13,884 nt of DNA from DATJSN01 sp035504095 (GTDB lineage: Bacteria; Planctomycetota; Phycisphaerae; WQYP01), in contig DATJSN010000014.1 of assembly GCA_035504095.1 (NCBI GenBank), positions 1 to 13,884 on the forward strand. Reading direction: 5' to 3'. The notes under the pieces were generated by a model. It had not been told where the DNA came from. It made no database searches and worked only from the letters and a program-made list of their open reading frames with translations. Within the stretch, counting starts at the first letter, position 1, and every line of letters begins with the position of its first letter. The translations under genes and the position numbers were made by a program. Positions 1-6,927 of this stretch are shown here, piece by piece.

Positions 1-189
1 GATATAAAAGGCCGGACCCCGTAGTAAGAACATGAGACCTTCGGAACCTCGTTCTACTGAATGGCGGCCGGCTGCGAAATCAATTGTATGGCACGTCCTT
101 GGCGGACGATGCCGAATAGATGTTTGAACCTATCCCGTTGGACCACCCCGCGCCGCAGGGCGGATTGGCACTCTAATATTGTGGAGTAG

Positions 190-225
190 TGAAGGGAACC
201 CATCAGGCCCCAAGGGTTCCCTTCA
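190..225. repeat. Perfect 12-bp inverted repeat (hairpin)
   Basis: The arms are 190-201 and 214-225 (TGAAGGGAACCC pairing with GGGTTCCCTTCA), with a 12-nt loop. No T-run follows on either strand, so it is not a classical intrinsic terminator. It could be an element end, an operator or an RNA structure. Confidence 0.6.
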
Positions 226-390
226 AACTTCTCTCCCTTCCCCTTCTTTCCCTGTGGAAGAATGAACGGAGGTTCTTTGCGCCGCCAAGCAGAAAATGCT
301 CTATTCAGCAATGCGCCGCTTCGTGGCGTTCTCAAAAAGTACGCTTATTTGCGCTTGACAACGGCTTGCTCATAGATGTTCCACTGCTCA

Positions 391-451
391 ACTTTCTACT
401 CTCTCGGCGCGGAACGCGCCGTTGCTCCCGTCTTCCGACCCAGAACTCGGC
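391..451 (+). repeat. Dispersed intergenic repeat, copy A
   Basis: Read on the plus strand, it has a short T/C-rich lead, then a 7-bp GC hairpin (405-411 with 415-421, loop GAA), then CTCCCGTCT (425-433), a 7-nt insert, and CAGAACTCGGC (441-451). Copy B at 1256-1306 has the same order of parts without the insert. The hairpin arms differ in sequence between copies but both pair perfectly. The end of the element lies exactly 10 nt beyond the stop codon of the PIN toxin gene. Confidence 0.55.
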
Positions 452-461
452 AGCCGCCCAT

Positions 462-866
462 TTACGAATTTTCGTGTATGGCCAGATAATCACCGGGACG
501 CATCGTTGTCACCCCACCGATTATGCGTCCATATAACGACCGAAAATGTTTGTCGCCGGTTAACAGGTAATCTGCATTGCCGGCAATTGCCGCCGCAAGA
601 ACTGGATAATCCTTCATAGGCAACTCAACATCCGGCGGAATTAGTGTGATTGGCGCTTCCTTGACCAATTCACAGCGTTTCAGCAAACGTTGCAATGTTT
701 TTAATTCAATGGCGTGTTTCGTTTGTAAATTGCGGATGGCCTCAGCGGAAACAAAACTGCTGACCAGCAATTTAATCTCACGTATCCTCCACAACCTTGT
801 AATTCGGCTGTGTGGATCATAAGCGGCGGAAAATAGTACGTTCGCGTCAAGAAAGACACGGTCCAT
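462..866 (-). CDS. PIN-domain toxin (VapC-like putative ribonuclease)
   Basis: The 134-residue product is a compact single PIN domain, the family of Mg-dependent RNases used as toxins in type II toxin-antitoxin modules. It opens with the strand VFLDANVLFSA (acidic D7). It also has E42, then KDYPVLAAAIAGNADYLLTGDKHF (residues 85-108), which carries D86, D99 and D105. This layout matches the COG1569-type 'putative toxin-antitoxin system toxin component, PIN family'. The start ATG shares its A with the TAA stop of the upstream gene (TAATG), so the two genes are translationally coupled. All acidic positions look intact, so activity is expected. The RNA target cannot be told from sequence. Confidence 0.88.
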   Translation of the reverse strand: MDRVFLDANVLFSAAYDPHSRITRLWRIREIKLLVSSFVSAEAIRNLQTKHAIELKTLQRLLKRCELVKEAPITLIPPDVELPMKDYPVLAAAIAGNADYLLTGDKHFRSLYGRIIGGVTTMRPGDYLAIHENS

Positions 867-1147
867 TACTTGACCCCGGCCGGCTTATCATGATCGATTT
901 TAGCCGGGTCCAACCCCATTTGACGTACAAGTTTGCAGGCACGGGCGTAATCCGCCGTGTCGGTTGTATTGGTTAAAAGAAATTCGGCCACCCGTTGATC
1001 TGTGTACGACTCAATAGGCAACTTACGCGCTACTTGGGAGCCGATGCTGGCTGTAGTCGATTTGCGCTGCTTTTGCCATTTTTGATATTCCGACTTGGGA
1101 ATCAGCACATATTCACGGCGGTCTATCTTAATGGTCGGCATCCGCAT
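866..1147 (-). CDS. Antitoxin partner of the PIN toxin
   Basis: This 93-residue protein has an N-terminal segment MPTIKIDRREYVLIPKSEYQ, typical of small antitoxins paired with PIN toxins (a beta-hairpin of the 'REYVLIPKSEY' kind followed by helices). The C-terminal half is helical and charged and probably wraps the toxin. I chose ATG 1147 because AGGAG (1159-1155, minus strand) sits 7 nt upstream. An in-frame ATG 13 codons earlier lies inside the likely -10 box and has no ribosome site. Its stop overlaps the toxin start by one base. Such antitoxins normally repress their own promoter. The exact DNA-binding fold (Phd-like or other) is unresolved. Confidence 0.78.
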   Translation of the reverse strand: MRMPTIKIDRREYVLIPKSEYQKWQKQRKSTTASIGSQVARKLPIESYTDQRVAEFLLTNTTDTADYARACKLVRQMGLDPAKIDHDKPAGVK

Positions 1148-1175
1148 GTATATTCTCCTCTTGTGTTCGCCAGTC

Positions 1176-1210
1176 ATTATAACCAAATAGACCCGACAAA
1201 ATGAATGGAC
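1176..1210 (-). promoter_or_regulatory. Candidate promoter of the toxin-antitoxin module
   Basis: A perfect TATAAT (1181-1176 on the minus strand) lies about 30 nt upstream of the chosen antitoxin start, leaving a short leader with AGGAG. The -35 region is T-rich but weak. It is the only perfect -10 consensus I noticed ahead of a gene in the window. Confidence 0.45.
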
Positions 1211-1255
1211 ATGTTTGCCCTCCTCACCTGCGCCTTTTTTCTCTTTTTACTTATA

Positions 1256-1306
1256 CCTTTTTACTTTGCGGCGGCTTCGCCGCCCACTCCCGTCTCAGAA
1301 CTCGGC
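1256..1306 (+). repeat. Dispersed intergenic repeat, copy B
   Basis: A T-rich lead is followed by a 6-bp GC hairpin (1270-1275 with 1279-1284, loop TTC), then CTCCCGTCT (1287-1295) directly joined to CAGAACTCGGC (1296-1306). These 9- and 11-nt blocks match copy A exactly. The element ends 10 nt beyond the stop codon of the yqgE gene, the same spacing as copy A to the toxin stop. Confidence 0.55.
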
Positions 1307-1316
1307 GGTAGCGCCG

Positions 1317-1868
1317 CTAATTCATCGCCGGATCAGGTGGAACGGCCGCGGGTTTGATCCAAGGCCAGACCGCGTCCTGAGTCGCCTGACGCGATATATC
1401 CTTCCACAGGTTTTCCCACGGACCAAAAATATGCTCCGGATGAGCCGCGGCGATCATCCATGAACCTTCCTTGATTTCGCCCTCCAACTGTTCCGGCGAC
1501 CAGCCGCTGTTGCCCAGAAAAAACCGTACGGGTTCGGCCTGGTCTTTGACCAGGGAAAAAATACTTGGCCCCTGCATGGTGAAATGAACGCCTGGGCAAA
1601 CGTTAATATCGCTGGCGGATTCCTGCTTGTGCAGCACCGCCAGCGGACTTGAGCACGGGCCGCCCTGAAACAGCGGGGCGTCGTTGTCATAGGGTTCGTC
1701 GGCCACTTTGGTCCAGGCCTGTTTGATGGATGTTTCCAGCGGACGATTCAGGATCACGCCCAGGACGCCTTCGTCGTTGTGCTGAACGATCAAAACGACG
1801 GAATGGAAAAAATTCGGATCACGCAGTGACGGTAGAGCGATTAATAAATATCCCTGAAGAGATTGCAT
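1317..1868 (-). CDS. YqgE/AlgH (UPF0301) family protein
   Basis: The 183-residue product matches the UPF0301 family along its whole length. Visible motifs are GYLLIALPSLRDPNFFHSVV (6-25), the GVLGVILNRP motif (34-43), PLFQGGP (65-71) and GNSGWSPEQLEGEIKEGSWM (119-138). Members are conserved cytoplasmic proteins of unclear biochemical role; AlgH was first linked to alginate and stress gene regulation in pseudomonads. The gene follows the secreted-protein gene at 1926-2555 with a 57-nt gap on the same strand, so they are probably co-transcribed. The ribosome site in front is weak. Family assignment is firm, function is not. Confidence 0.93.
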   Translation of the reverse strand: MQSLQGYLLIALPSLRDPNFFHSVVLIVQHNDEGVLGVILNRPLETSIKQAWTKVADEPYDNDAPLFQGGPCSSPLAVLHKQESASDINVCPGVHFTMQGPSIFSLVKDQAEPVRFFLGNSGWSPEQLEGEIKEGSWMIAAAHPEHIFGPWENLWKDISRQATQDAVWPWIKPAAVPPDPAMN

Positions 1869-1925
1869 TTAGAAGCTCTTGAGCTCGATCTTGTTTAACA
1901 AACCCGGCGCAAGAAATGCCGGATC

Positions 1926-2555
1926 TTAGCGCATCACCCATGTCCTGGAGATTAACTGCGGGCTCGGCTCAATATTGATCGCCTGCCCCGGAAGAGAATA
2001 GTTCAGGTCCAGCGTTTTTTGCAGCACCACCAGCTTGTGGGTGAGGGGATCCATTTGCGTGGCGGTTTCACCCGAAAGACCGGCGACGTATAAATCAAAG
2101 CCGCGGGCGTCGTCGGGCAAATCGGTGAATAAGGCTGCGGAGGACCGAGCGTTATCATCTCCCTGGAGCAGGCGGCCGGCCATCAGCATGGGATTAACCA
2201 TCAACGCGTCGCCGACGGCCTTTTGCAACTGGGCGAAAAGCGCCGGATCGACGACCGCGACGGGTTTGAGAATTCTTCCGGTATCCGTGCGAAGTTCAAA
2301 TATGGGATTAAAAAAAACATCCTGCCCGGTGTTGTTGGTAACCGTGTAATGAACCGCCCAATAGACGTGCAGCCGATAGTCGGCTGAGGAAGCAATGACA
2401 AAGCGCTGTGGTTTGTCGAAAACAAAGTCGAGTTGCCATGACGGACTCGATAAAGCGGGCACCGGAGGCGTGCTCTGGGCGCTGAGCATTCCGGCGGCGA
2501 GGCCTAAAAACGCCAAACAGATTAAAACCGGCGCCAGAAGCAAAATGCGGCGCAT
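1926..2555 (-). CDS. Secreted protein of unknown function
   Basis: I do not recognise a named family. The 209-residue product begins with a clear signal peptide (basic MRR, hydrophobic stretch to about residue 22, probable cleavage near LSAQ|S). The mature part looks beta-rich, including YRLHVYWAVHYTVTNNTGQDVFFNPIFELRTDTG (61-94), which resembles an extracytoplasmic beta-sandwich with a polar surface. There are no cysteines in the mature region and no second membrane segment. The start is well supported by GGAGG six nt upstream. It probably forms a two-gene operon with the downstream yqgE-like gene. Likely location is periplasm or cell envelope. Confidence 0.75.
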   Translation of the reverse strand: MRRILLLAPVLICLAFLGLAAGMLSAQSTPPVPALSSPSWQLDFVFDKPQRFVIASSADYRLHVYWAVHYTVTNNTGQDVFFNPIFELRTDTGRILKPVAVVDPALFAQLQKAVGDALMVNPMLMAGRLLQGDDNARSSAALFTDLPDDARGFDLYVAGLSGETATQMDPLTHKLVVLQKTLDLNYSLPGQAINIEPSPQLISRTWVMR

Positions 2556-2599
2556 TGGGAACCTCCAGAAGGCCGGCGGAAAAACTCAACCCAACGGGT

Positions 2600-2650
2600 T
2601 ATGCCGATCCGCCTTATATAACTAAACTAACGATGCTGCGGGCAATGAGC
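2600..2650 (-). promoter_or_regulatory. Candidate promoter for the secreted-protein/yqgE operon
   Basis: In the 240-nt gap between divergent genes, the minus strand carries TTGCCC and, 18 nt on, TTATAT/TATATAAG. This is a plausible sigma70-type promoter about 60 nt before the ATG. A small inverted repeat, AACCC-AAC-GGGTT, lies in the would-be leader. The match is only moderate. Confidence 0.3.
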
Positions 2651-2796
2651 AAGGGTTTTTTTCGACGGGAGATGGGACTAGGGTGTCGGGAGCGACATTT
2701 GCGAGTTGCCGGTTCACGGTTGTGGGAATTTAACCGTTAATGAGCGGGGAGGAAAAATATTGCCCCGGAGCCTCGTTGGTCGTAGTCTGATTGTTT

Positions 2797-3729
2797 ATGG
2801 TTGCTTATGAACTAATCCGTCCGGATTCTCCTGATCTGGCGCAGCGCGGCGTCGATTGCCTGATCGCCGGTCCGGAAGGCGAACAACGCACGCAAAGTTT
2901 TGAAGCGCGCCGGCGCCGCGAATTTTTTCGCGACTATTGCCGGGACAACAATCTGGATCTTAAATGCCAGCGCGTGGCCTTGGCCAATGGTCAGGCGGTG
3001 GCCGCGTGTCTGTGGGTGCCTAATAAGGGAAAGACGGCGCTATTTTATATTCCCGATCTGCAGCGCTATCCGGACGCGATACCGGCGGTTGAATCGTGTA
3101 TTCGCGGCGCGCTGGCCGATTCCGCGGCGGCGGGCATGGCGCTGGCGCAGTGCCTGCTGGAAACGGATGATCGGCCGGCGATAGAAGTTTTCCACGCGTC
3201 GGGCTTTTCCGATTTGTCGATTTTGTATTACATGGAACACGGTCGCCCATTTTTTACGCCGCGGCCGGAATTTCCGCCGGGCGTGGAGCTGCAGACGTAC
3301 ACGCCTGCGCGGCATGAACAATTCGCCGCGGTAATCGCGGCCAGCTATATCGGCACGCTCGATTGTCCCGCGCTTTCCGGGTTGCGCCGCATCGAAGACG
3401 TGATCGCCGGTCACCAGGCCGTCGGAGCGTTTGATCCGTCTTTGTGGCTGCTGGCTTTGCGCGACGGCAAACCGGCGGGCGTACTGCTGATGGCGCTTCA
3501 TCCGCAGCGCGAGTGCCTGGAAATCGTTTATCTGGGGCTGGCGCCCGAAGCGCGACGGCAAAAACTGGGCACCGCGCTGATGCAAACAGCCCTTAAAACC
3601 ACGGTGGAGCGCGGCGCGACGATCAGCACGCTGGCCGTCGATCAGAACAACACGCCGGCGCTGAGGTTGTATCAACGTCTGCGCTATCGGAAAACCGGCC
3701 AGCGCCGTGCGCTGTATAAGAGCCTCTAA
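2797..3729 (+). CDS. Tandem GNAT-fold acetyltransferase
   Basis: The C-terminal half (about residues 160-310) is a standard GNAT domain: a V-x-L-x-V-like strand EIVYLGLAPEARRQKLGTAL holds the acetyl-CoA loop (R-x-K-L-G-T-A), and NNTPALRLYQRLRYRKTGQRRALY is the closing motif. The N-terminal half ends in a similar pattern (DDRPAIEVFHASGFSDLSILYYME), suggesting a second, degenerate GNAT domain as in MshD-like two-domain enzymes. The substrate is unknown. A TTG six nt earlier (2791) is an alternative start; I prefer the ATG, though no strong ribosome site precedes either. The gene stands alone, divergent from the secreted-protein operon. Confidence 0.85.
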   Translation: MVAYELIRPDSPDLAQRGVDCLIAGPEGEQRTQSFEARRRREFFRDYCRDNNLDLKCQRVALANGQAVAACLWVPNKGKTALFYIPDLQRYPDAIPAVESCIRGALADSAAAGMALAQCLLETDDRPAIEVFHASGFSDLSILYYMEHGRPFFTPRPEFPPGVELQTYTPARHEQFAAVIAASYIGTLDCPALSGLRRIEDVIAGHQAVGAFDPSLWLLALRDGKPAGVLLMALHPQRECLEIVYLGLAPEARRQKLGTALMQTALKTTVERGATISTLAVDQNNTPALRLYQRLRYRKTGQRRALYKSL

Positions 3730-3760
3730 CAAACTTTCCGGTTTATGACGTGAAAAAAAT

Positions 3761-3786
3761 TGAACCGCGGCGCGCCCGCGGGCCAG
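3761..3786 (-). terminator. Possible minus-strand terminator-like hairpin
   Basis: CCGCGG (3765-3770) pairs with CCGCGG (3776-3781) around a 5-nt loop. Read on the minus strand it is followed after four nt by a run of seven Ts. No minus-strand gene ends here, so if active it would stop antisense transcription from the dnaA upstream region before it enters the GNAT gene. Confidence 0.3.
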
Positions 3787-3799
3787 ACAATAGTTGTAA

Positions 3800-3945
3800 G
3801 TGCATGTGAAACCGAAGGTTGAAGCTCTCTTTCACATATTTTCCACAACGGCTTGGATAAGTTGTGAATTGTTTGTGAAGAAAAAAATATTTGTACCTGA
3901 TTTTGGCGTCAAATGCGCCGCGCCGGCGTTGTGAACAAGAATTTT
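3800..3945. other. Candidate replication origin (DnaA-box cluster)
   Basis: About 140 nt contain several nonamers close to TTATNCACA. The best are TTTTCCACA (3839-3847, plus), TTCTTCACA (3882-3874, minus) and TTGTTCACA (3938-3930, minus), each with one mismatch at the third base. Weaker ones are TCTTTCACA (3828-3836, plus), CAATTCACA (3871-3863, minus) and GGTTTCACA (3813-3805, minus). AT-rich tracts (3878-3893, 3937-3952) could serve as unwinding elements. The cluster sits directly upstream of a dnaA-type gene, the classic bacterial oriC layout. It could instead be only an autoregulatory dnaA promoter. Confidence 0.5.
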
Positions 3946-4292
3946 GTTAAAAACCTCTTGAAACATACCCCGTGTTAATGCTAAATCTATACCGCGCAAT
4001 AACGCTTCCGCGCGTTTCAATTCGAAAGAGTCGGGTTGGTTGAACGGTTGCGTTAATACCGGTAGCGGCGGCTGGACGGAACCAGCCGCCCCCGGAGCTT
4101 AAATTTGCGCCGCTATGGGGGTTGAAAAAAGCGTCGAATAAAAATGAAATCCGGCGCATTGGAAAAAAAATAAACCTAAATCACATCGTGCCGGCGACGG
4201 ACCGCCCGGCGTCTTGAGAACCAGGACGGTTCACATCTTCCGCAGGCAAATTTGCGCCTGGTTAAAAAGACGTGTTGGGAAAGGAGTCGCCT
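3946..4292. other. Non-coding leader between the DnaA-box cluster and dnaA
   Basis: No gene is visible. The stretch holds a strong hairpin (GGCGGCTGG 4067-4075 with CCAGCCGCC 4082-4090, 6-nt loop), a poly-A tract near 4161-4172, and CAGGC-N8-GCCTG around 4240-4257. Weak DnaA-box-like TAAATCACA (4178-4186) may add an initiator site close to the gene. A promoter for dnaA must lie here, but I cannot pick one with confidence. Confidence 0.4.
4281..4286 (+). promoter_or_regulatory. Shine-Dalgarno that fixes the dnaA start
   Basis: AAGGAG stands 6 nt before GTG 4293 and would be inside the coding region if translation began at GTG 4272. It therefore favours the shorter 473-residue DnaA. Confidence 0.65.
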
Positions 4293-5714
4293 GTGAGTGT
4301 CGTCGCGCACCCGGAGAAGGAGCTTTCGGCCCAGGATCAGCGCTGCGCCCAAATTCATGGACAATTGCAGCAGCGCATCGGCGCCGCCCGTTATGCCCAG
4401 TGGTTTGACGGCAAAACCCGCTGGTCGATCGAGCAAAACGCCCTGAAAATACAGACCGCCGGAGCCTTTACCGCCGGCTGGATACGCACGCGATTTTTTG
4501 AAGATTTGCGCCGGGCAAGCGAGCTGGTTGTCGGCCCTGAGGTGCAAATAACCGTTGAAGCGTCGCCGGAAATGGCCGCGGCACTGCCGCCGCAGGCGCC
4601 GGAGGCCCCGGCGGCCATGGTTGTGCGGCCAAAGTTTTCGTCCGGCGGCAACTGCCTGCTCGGCGAAGGGTATTTGCTTGAGGATTTTGTCTGCGGTCCA
4701 TGCAACCACATGGCCTATCGGCTGGCGGTGCAAACCGCCGAACAGACGCAACGGCAGTTTAATCCACTGTTTATTCACGGCGGCTGCGGTTTGGGCAAGA
4801 CGCACCTGTTGCAAGGCGTTTGCCACCGCTTCGGTAGTTTGCATAAAAACCGCCGGTGGATTTATCTGACCGCGGAGCAGTTCACCAACGATTTTCTGGA
4901 AGCGATGAAGCGCAACGCCATGAGTGCCTTGCGCCGGCGGCTGCGCCAGGCGGATCTGCTGGTGATAGACGACGTTCATTTTTTCTCGCGTAAAGCCTGC
5001 ACCCAGGAGGAGTTGTTGCATACGTTTAACGAACTCGATGGCACTGGCCGGCAGGTGGTGCTGGCCTGCGACAGCCCCCCGAAGGACATCAGCGATATGA
5101 CCGAAACACTCAGGTCGCGGTTTCTCAGCGGGATGGTGGTGCGGGTGGATCCGCCGGACGTTCCGACGCGGCTGGAAATACTCCGCCGCTATGCCCAGCG
5201 CCGCAGATGGCAGGTCAGCGACATCACGCTGGCCCAGCTTGCCCAGGCGCCCGCGGCAAGCGTTCGTGAACTCGAAGGACTGCTCTTGCAGGTGGCGGCG
5301 GGAGCGCATCTTACCGGCGGCGCAACGACCGGCGAAAGCGTACTAAAACAGTTGCATGATAGGCTGGGATATTCCCGCCTGGTGGCGATTGACCACATCA
5401 TCACCGTGGTTGCGGAGTATTTTCAGATGGAGCCGGCGGCGATTATTGGCGCGGGCCGCGAACGTTCGGCGGCTACGGCCCGCGGCATAGCAATGTATCT
5501 GGCGCGCCAACACTCACAGATGAGCTATCCGGATATCGGCCGGGCGATGGGAAAGCGGACGCATTCGACGGCCATCGGCGCCTGTCAGCGCGTCGAGGCA
5601 CAACTGGCGCAAGGCGAATTGATCCGCTGGGACGCGTCCGATGGGCCGAAGCAACAGTGCATCAATGAAGTATTGCAAAATATTACGGCGCGACTCAGAC
5701 ATCGGCGGCGATGA
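4293..5714 (+). CDS. dnaA: Chromosomal replication initiator DnaA (divergent)
   Basis: All four DnaA domains are visible in 473 residues. Domain I is at about 12-85 (ARYAQWF, FTAGWIRTRFF), followed by a short linker to about 115. The AAA+ domain has Walker A GGCGLGKT (163-170), Walker B LLVIDDVHF (222-230), sensor-I-like LACDSPPKDI, the arginine-finger motif RSRF (274-277) and sensor-II VRELEGLL. Domain IV has ARGIAMYLAR (396-405) and the signature GKRTHSTAIGAC (420-431). It binds DnaA boxes and opens the origin in an ATP-dependent way. GTG 4293 was chosen because AAGGAG lies 6 nt upstream; GTG 4272 is a weaker alternative. Oddities are the DNA-contacting Asp of DH[ST]T replaced by Thr, and Ser for Arg in the sensor-I region. 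dnaN is not adjacent. A DnaA paralogue cannot be excluded. Confidence 0.9.
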   Translation: MSVVAHPEKELSAQDQRCAQIHGQLQQRIGAARYAQWFDGKTRWSIEQNALKIQTAGAFTAGWIRTRFFEDLRRASELVVGPEVQITVEASPEMAAALPPQAPEAPAAMVVRPKFSSGGNCLLGEGYLLEDFVCGPCNHMAYRLAVQTAEQTQRQFNPLFIHGGCGLGKTHLLQGVCHRFGSLHKNRRWIYLTAEQFTNDFLEAMKRNAMSALRRRLRQADLLVIDDVHFFSRKACTQEELLHTFNELDGTGRQVVLACDSPPKDISDMTETLRSRFLSGMVVRVDPPDVPTRLEILRRYAQRRRWQVSDITLAQLAQAPAASVRELEGLLLQVAAGAHLTGGATTGESVLKQLHDRLGYSRLVAIDHIITVVAEYFQMEPAAIIGAGRERSAATARGIAMYLARQHSQMSYPDIGRAMGKRTHSTAIGACQRVEAQLAQGELIRWDASDGPKQQCINEVLQNITARLRHRRR

Positions 5715-5734
5715 GAAAATCGCCCGGGATGTTT

Positions 5735-6688
5735 TCACGAACCGGTTTTTTCCGTGGGTGATTCAAAAAGCACGTAGCGCTGCAAGGCCGCGGCAACGCC
5801 GTCGTGCTGGTTGGAGGGAACCACGAATTTGACGGCTTTTTGCACGGAATCCACGGCGTTGGCCATGGCCACGCCGACACCGGCCCAGCGCAACATAGGC
5901 AGATCGTTGATGCTGTCGCCGATGGCCATGACTTCATGGCGTGTTACGCCATAGTCCGACGCGACACGTTGCAATGCGACGGCCTTGTTTACCCTGGGGG
6001 CCAGTATCAGCAGTATCCGCGAATCGCCGTTAAACAAGGCCAGATCCGAGCCAAAATGCTGCTGGAGAAGATACATAAGCTCGGCGATCAGCGACGGGCG
6101 GCCGTGCAGCATGACGCGCGTCACGGGCACATTAAGAAACGTTTCAAGACCGGCGATCACCTCGGGATTAAAAATGCAGCCGTCCGGCAAAACGTCGGCG
6201 GGAACCAGGCCAATGTGGTCGGAATAAAGCTTGTCGACGATTTCAATGCTGATGATCAGGTCCGGGCAGCGCCGGCGCACGAAATCGATGACGCGCCAGA
6301 CCAGGGCATGATCGAGGCTTTCATGATGAATAATGCGATGCTTTTTTTCATCCCAGATCAACGCGCCATTATGGCTGATAATGGGCGTATCAAGCTTGAG
6401 CGCTCGATGATAAAACCGAACTGAACGGGGCGGACGAGCCGTGGCCAGAACAATCTTTACGCCGCGATCAAGCGCTTTGCGCAGCGCCAGATGAACGGCC
6501 GGAGTGATGACATCGCGTGAAGCCAGAAGGGTGCCGTCGAGGTCCAGGGCAACCAGGCGAATCTGTCCGGGGGAAACTTTGGGGGCGTTTCTTTTTCTTG
6601 GATGAGCCAAAGTTGTTGGCGCGGAGAATGGGATGGGCGAGCCCTTAACCCATTTGCGAAAAGATTCGACTATTTCCCCTGCACCCAT
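5735..6688 (-). CDS. HAD-superfamily hydrolase, Cof/IIB subfamily
   Basis: The 317-residue product carries the complete HAD catalytic set. Motif I is ALDLDGTLL (nucleophile D49, acid D51), motif II the Thr in LATARP (T83), motif III K235 in VNKAVAL, and motif IV IGDSINDLPML (D258, D262). The cap between residues 92 and 215 is of the IIB type. Such enzymes dephosphorylate sugar phosphates or flavin and other small phosphorylated metabolites; the substrate cannot be inferred. The first 40 residues precede the normal domain start and are an unusual basic, proline-containing extension, but no internal start with a ribosome site is better. AAGGGTG lies about 8 nt before the ATG. The gene converges on dnaA with a 20-nt gap. 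Confidence 0.9.
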   Translation of the reverse strand: MGAGEIVESFRKWVKGSPIPFSAPTTLAHPRKRNAPKVSPGQIRLVALDLDGTLLASRDVITPAVHLALRKALDRGVKIVLATARPPRSVRFYHRALKLDTPIISHNGALIWDEKKHRIIHHESLDHALVWRVIDFVRRRCPDLIISIEIVDKLYSDHIGLVPADVLPDGCIFNPEVIAGLETFLNVPVTRVMLHGRPSLIAELMYLLQQHFGSDLALFNGDSRILLILAPRVNKAVALQRVASDYGVTRHEVMAIGDSINDLPMLRWAGVGVAMANAVDSVQKAVKFVVPSNQHDGVAAALQRYVLFESPTEKTGS

Positions 6689-6737
6689 TCAGCAGCACCC
6701 TTTAATTTACGACCCAACAAGCATTTTTTCGTTCGCC

Positions 6738-6785
6738 ACGTTCCCAAGAACGGAAACGTTTTTATGAATCAGTCAATTGATTCAT
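6738..6785. promoter_or_regulatory. Two adjacent inverted repeats upstream of the HAD gene
   Basis: ACGTTCC (6738-6744) and GGAAACGT (6752-6759) form one repeat with a one-base bulge, followed by a T-run. ATGAATC (6764-6770) and GATTCAT (6779-6785) form a second, perfect 7-bp repeat around TCAATTGA-containing sequence. They lie 50-97 nt upstream of the HAD start and downstream of the membrane-protein gene. They could be operators or part of a termination region; the role is unproven. Confidence 0.3.
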
Positions 6786-6927
6786 CGGCGCAAAAACCGG
6801 CCTGCCATCAGCGTGAAAGGTGGTTTTGCTGCGGCGGGAAAGGCCCCATAATAGGCCGATAACGAGCGTTGGCGCCTGGTGCCGATAAAAACATTGGGCA
6901 AAACGATTTGAGGGATTTTTGAGGCTC

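Larger units (their letters stand above)
1..461. other. Non-coding or degenerate left edge of the window
   Basis: I see no convincing gene here. Reading frames are open for up to about 90 codons on the minus strand, but they lack a ribosome binding site and resemble no family I know. The stretch contains a perfect hairpin (190-225) and a repeat copy (about 391-451), both listed separately. A decayed gene or a mobile-element remnant is possible but cannot be shown from the sequence alone. Confidence 0.5.

Noticed and set aside
54..335. Minus-strand 93-codon frame at the left edge
   Set aside because: It has no ribosome site and no recognisable family, and it runs through the perfect hairpin at 190-225.
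391..1306. Integron attC sites around the toxin-antitoxin cassette
   Set aside because: The repeats sit just after stop codons as attC sites do, and GTTGAGC near copy A fits GTTRRRY. But no matching RYYYAAC core is present, copy B has no core site, and no integrase is visible.
3040..3732. 230-codon minus-strand frame opposite the GNAT gene
   Set aside because: It is a shadow of the plus-strand GNAT gene, whose motifs are clear. Its composition is Arg/Gln-rich with no domain.
4176..5309. Long minus-strand open frame opposite dnaA
   Set aside because: It is the antisense of a clearly conserved DnaA. Its product is Arg/His/Gln-rich with no motif, as expected of a GC-rich shadow frame.
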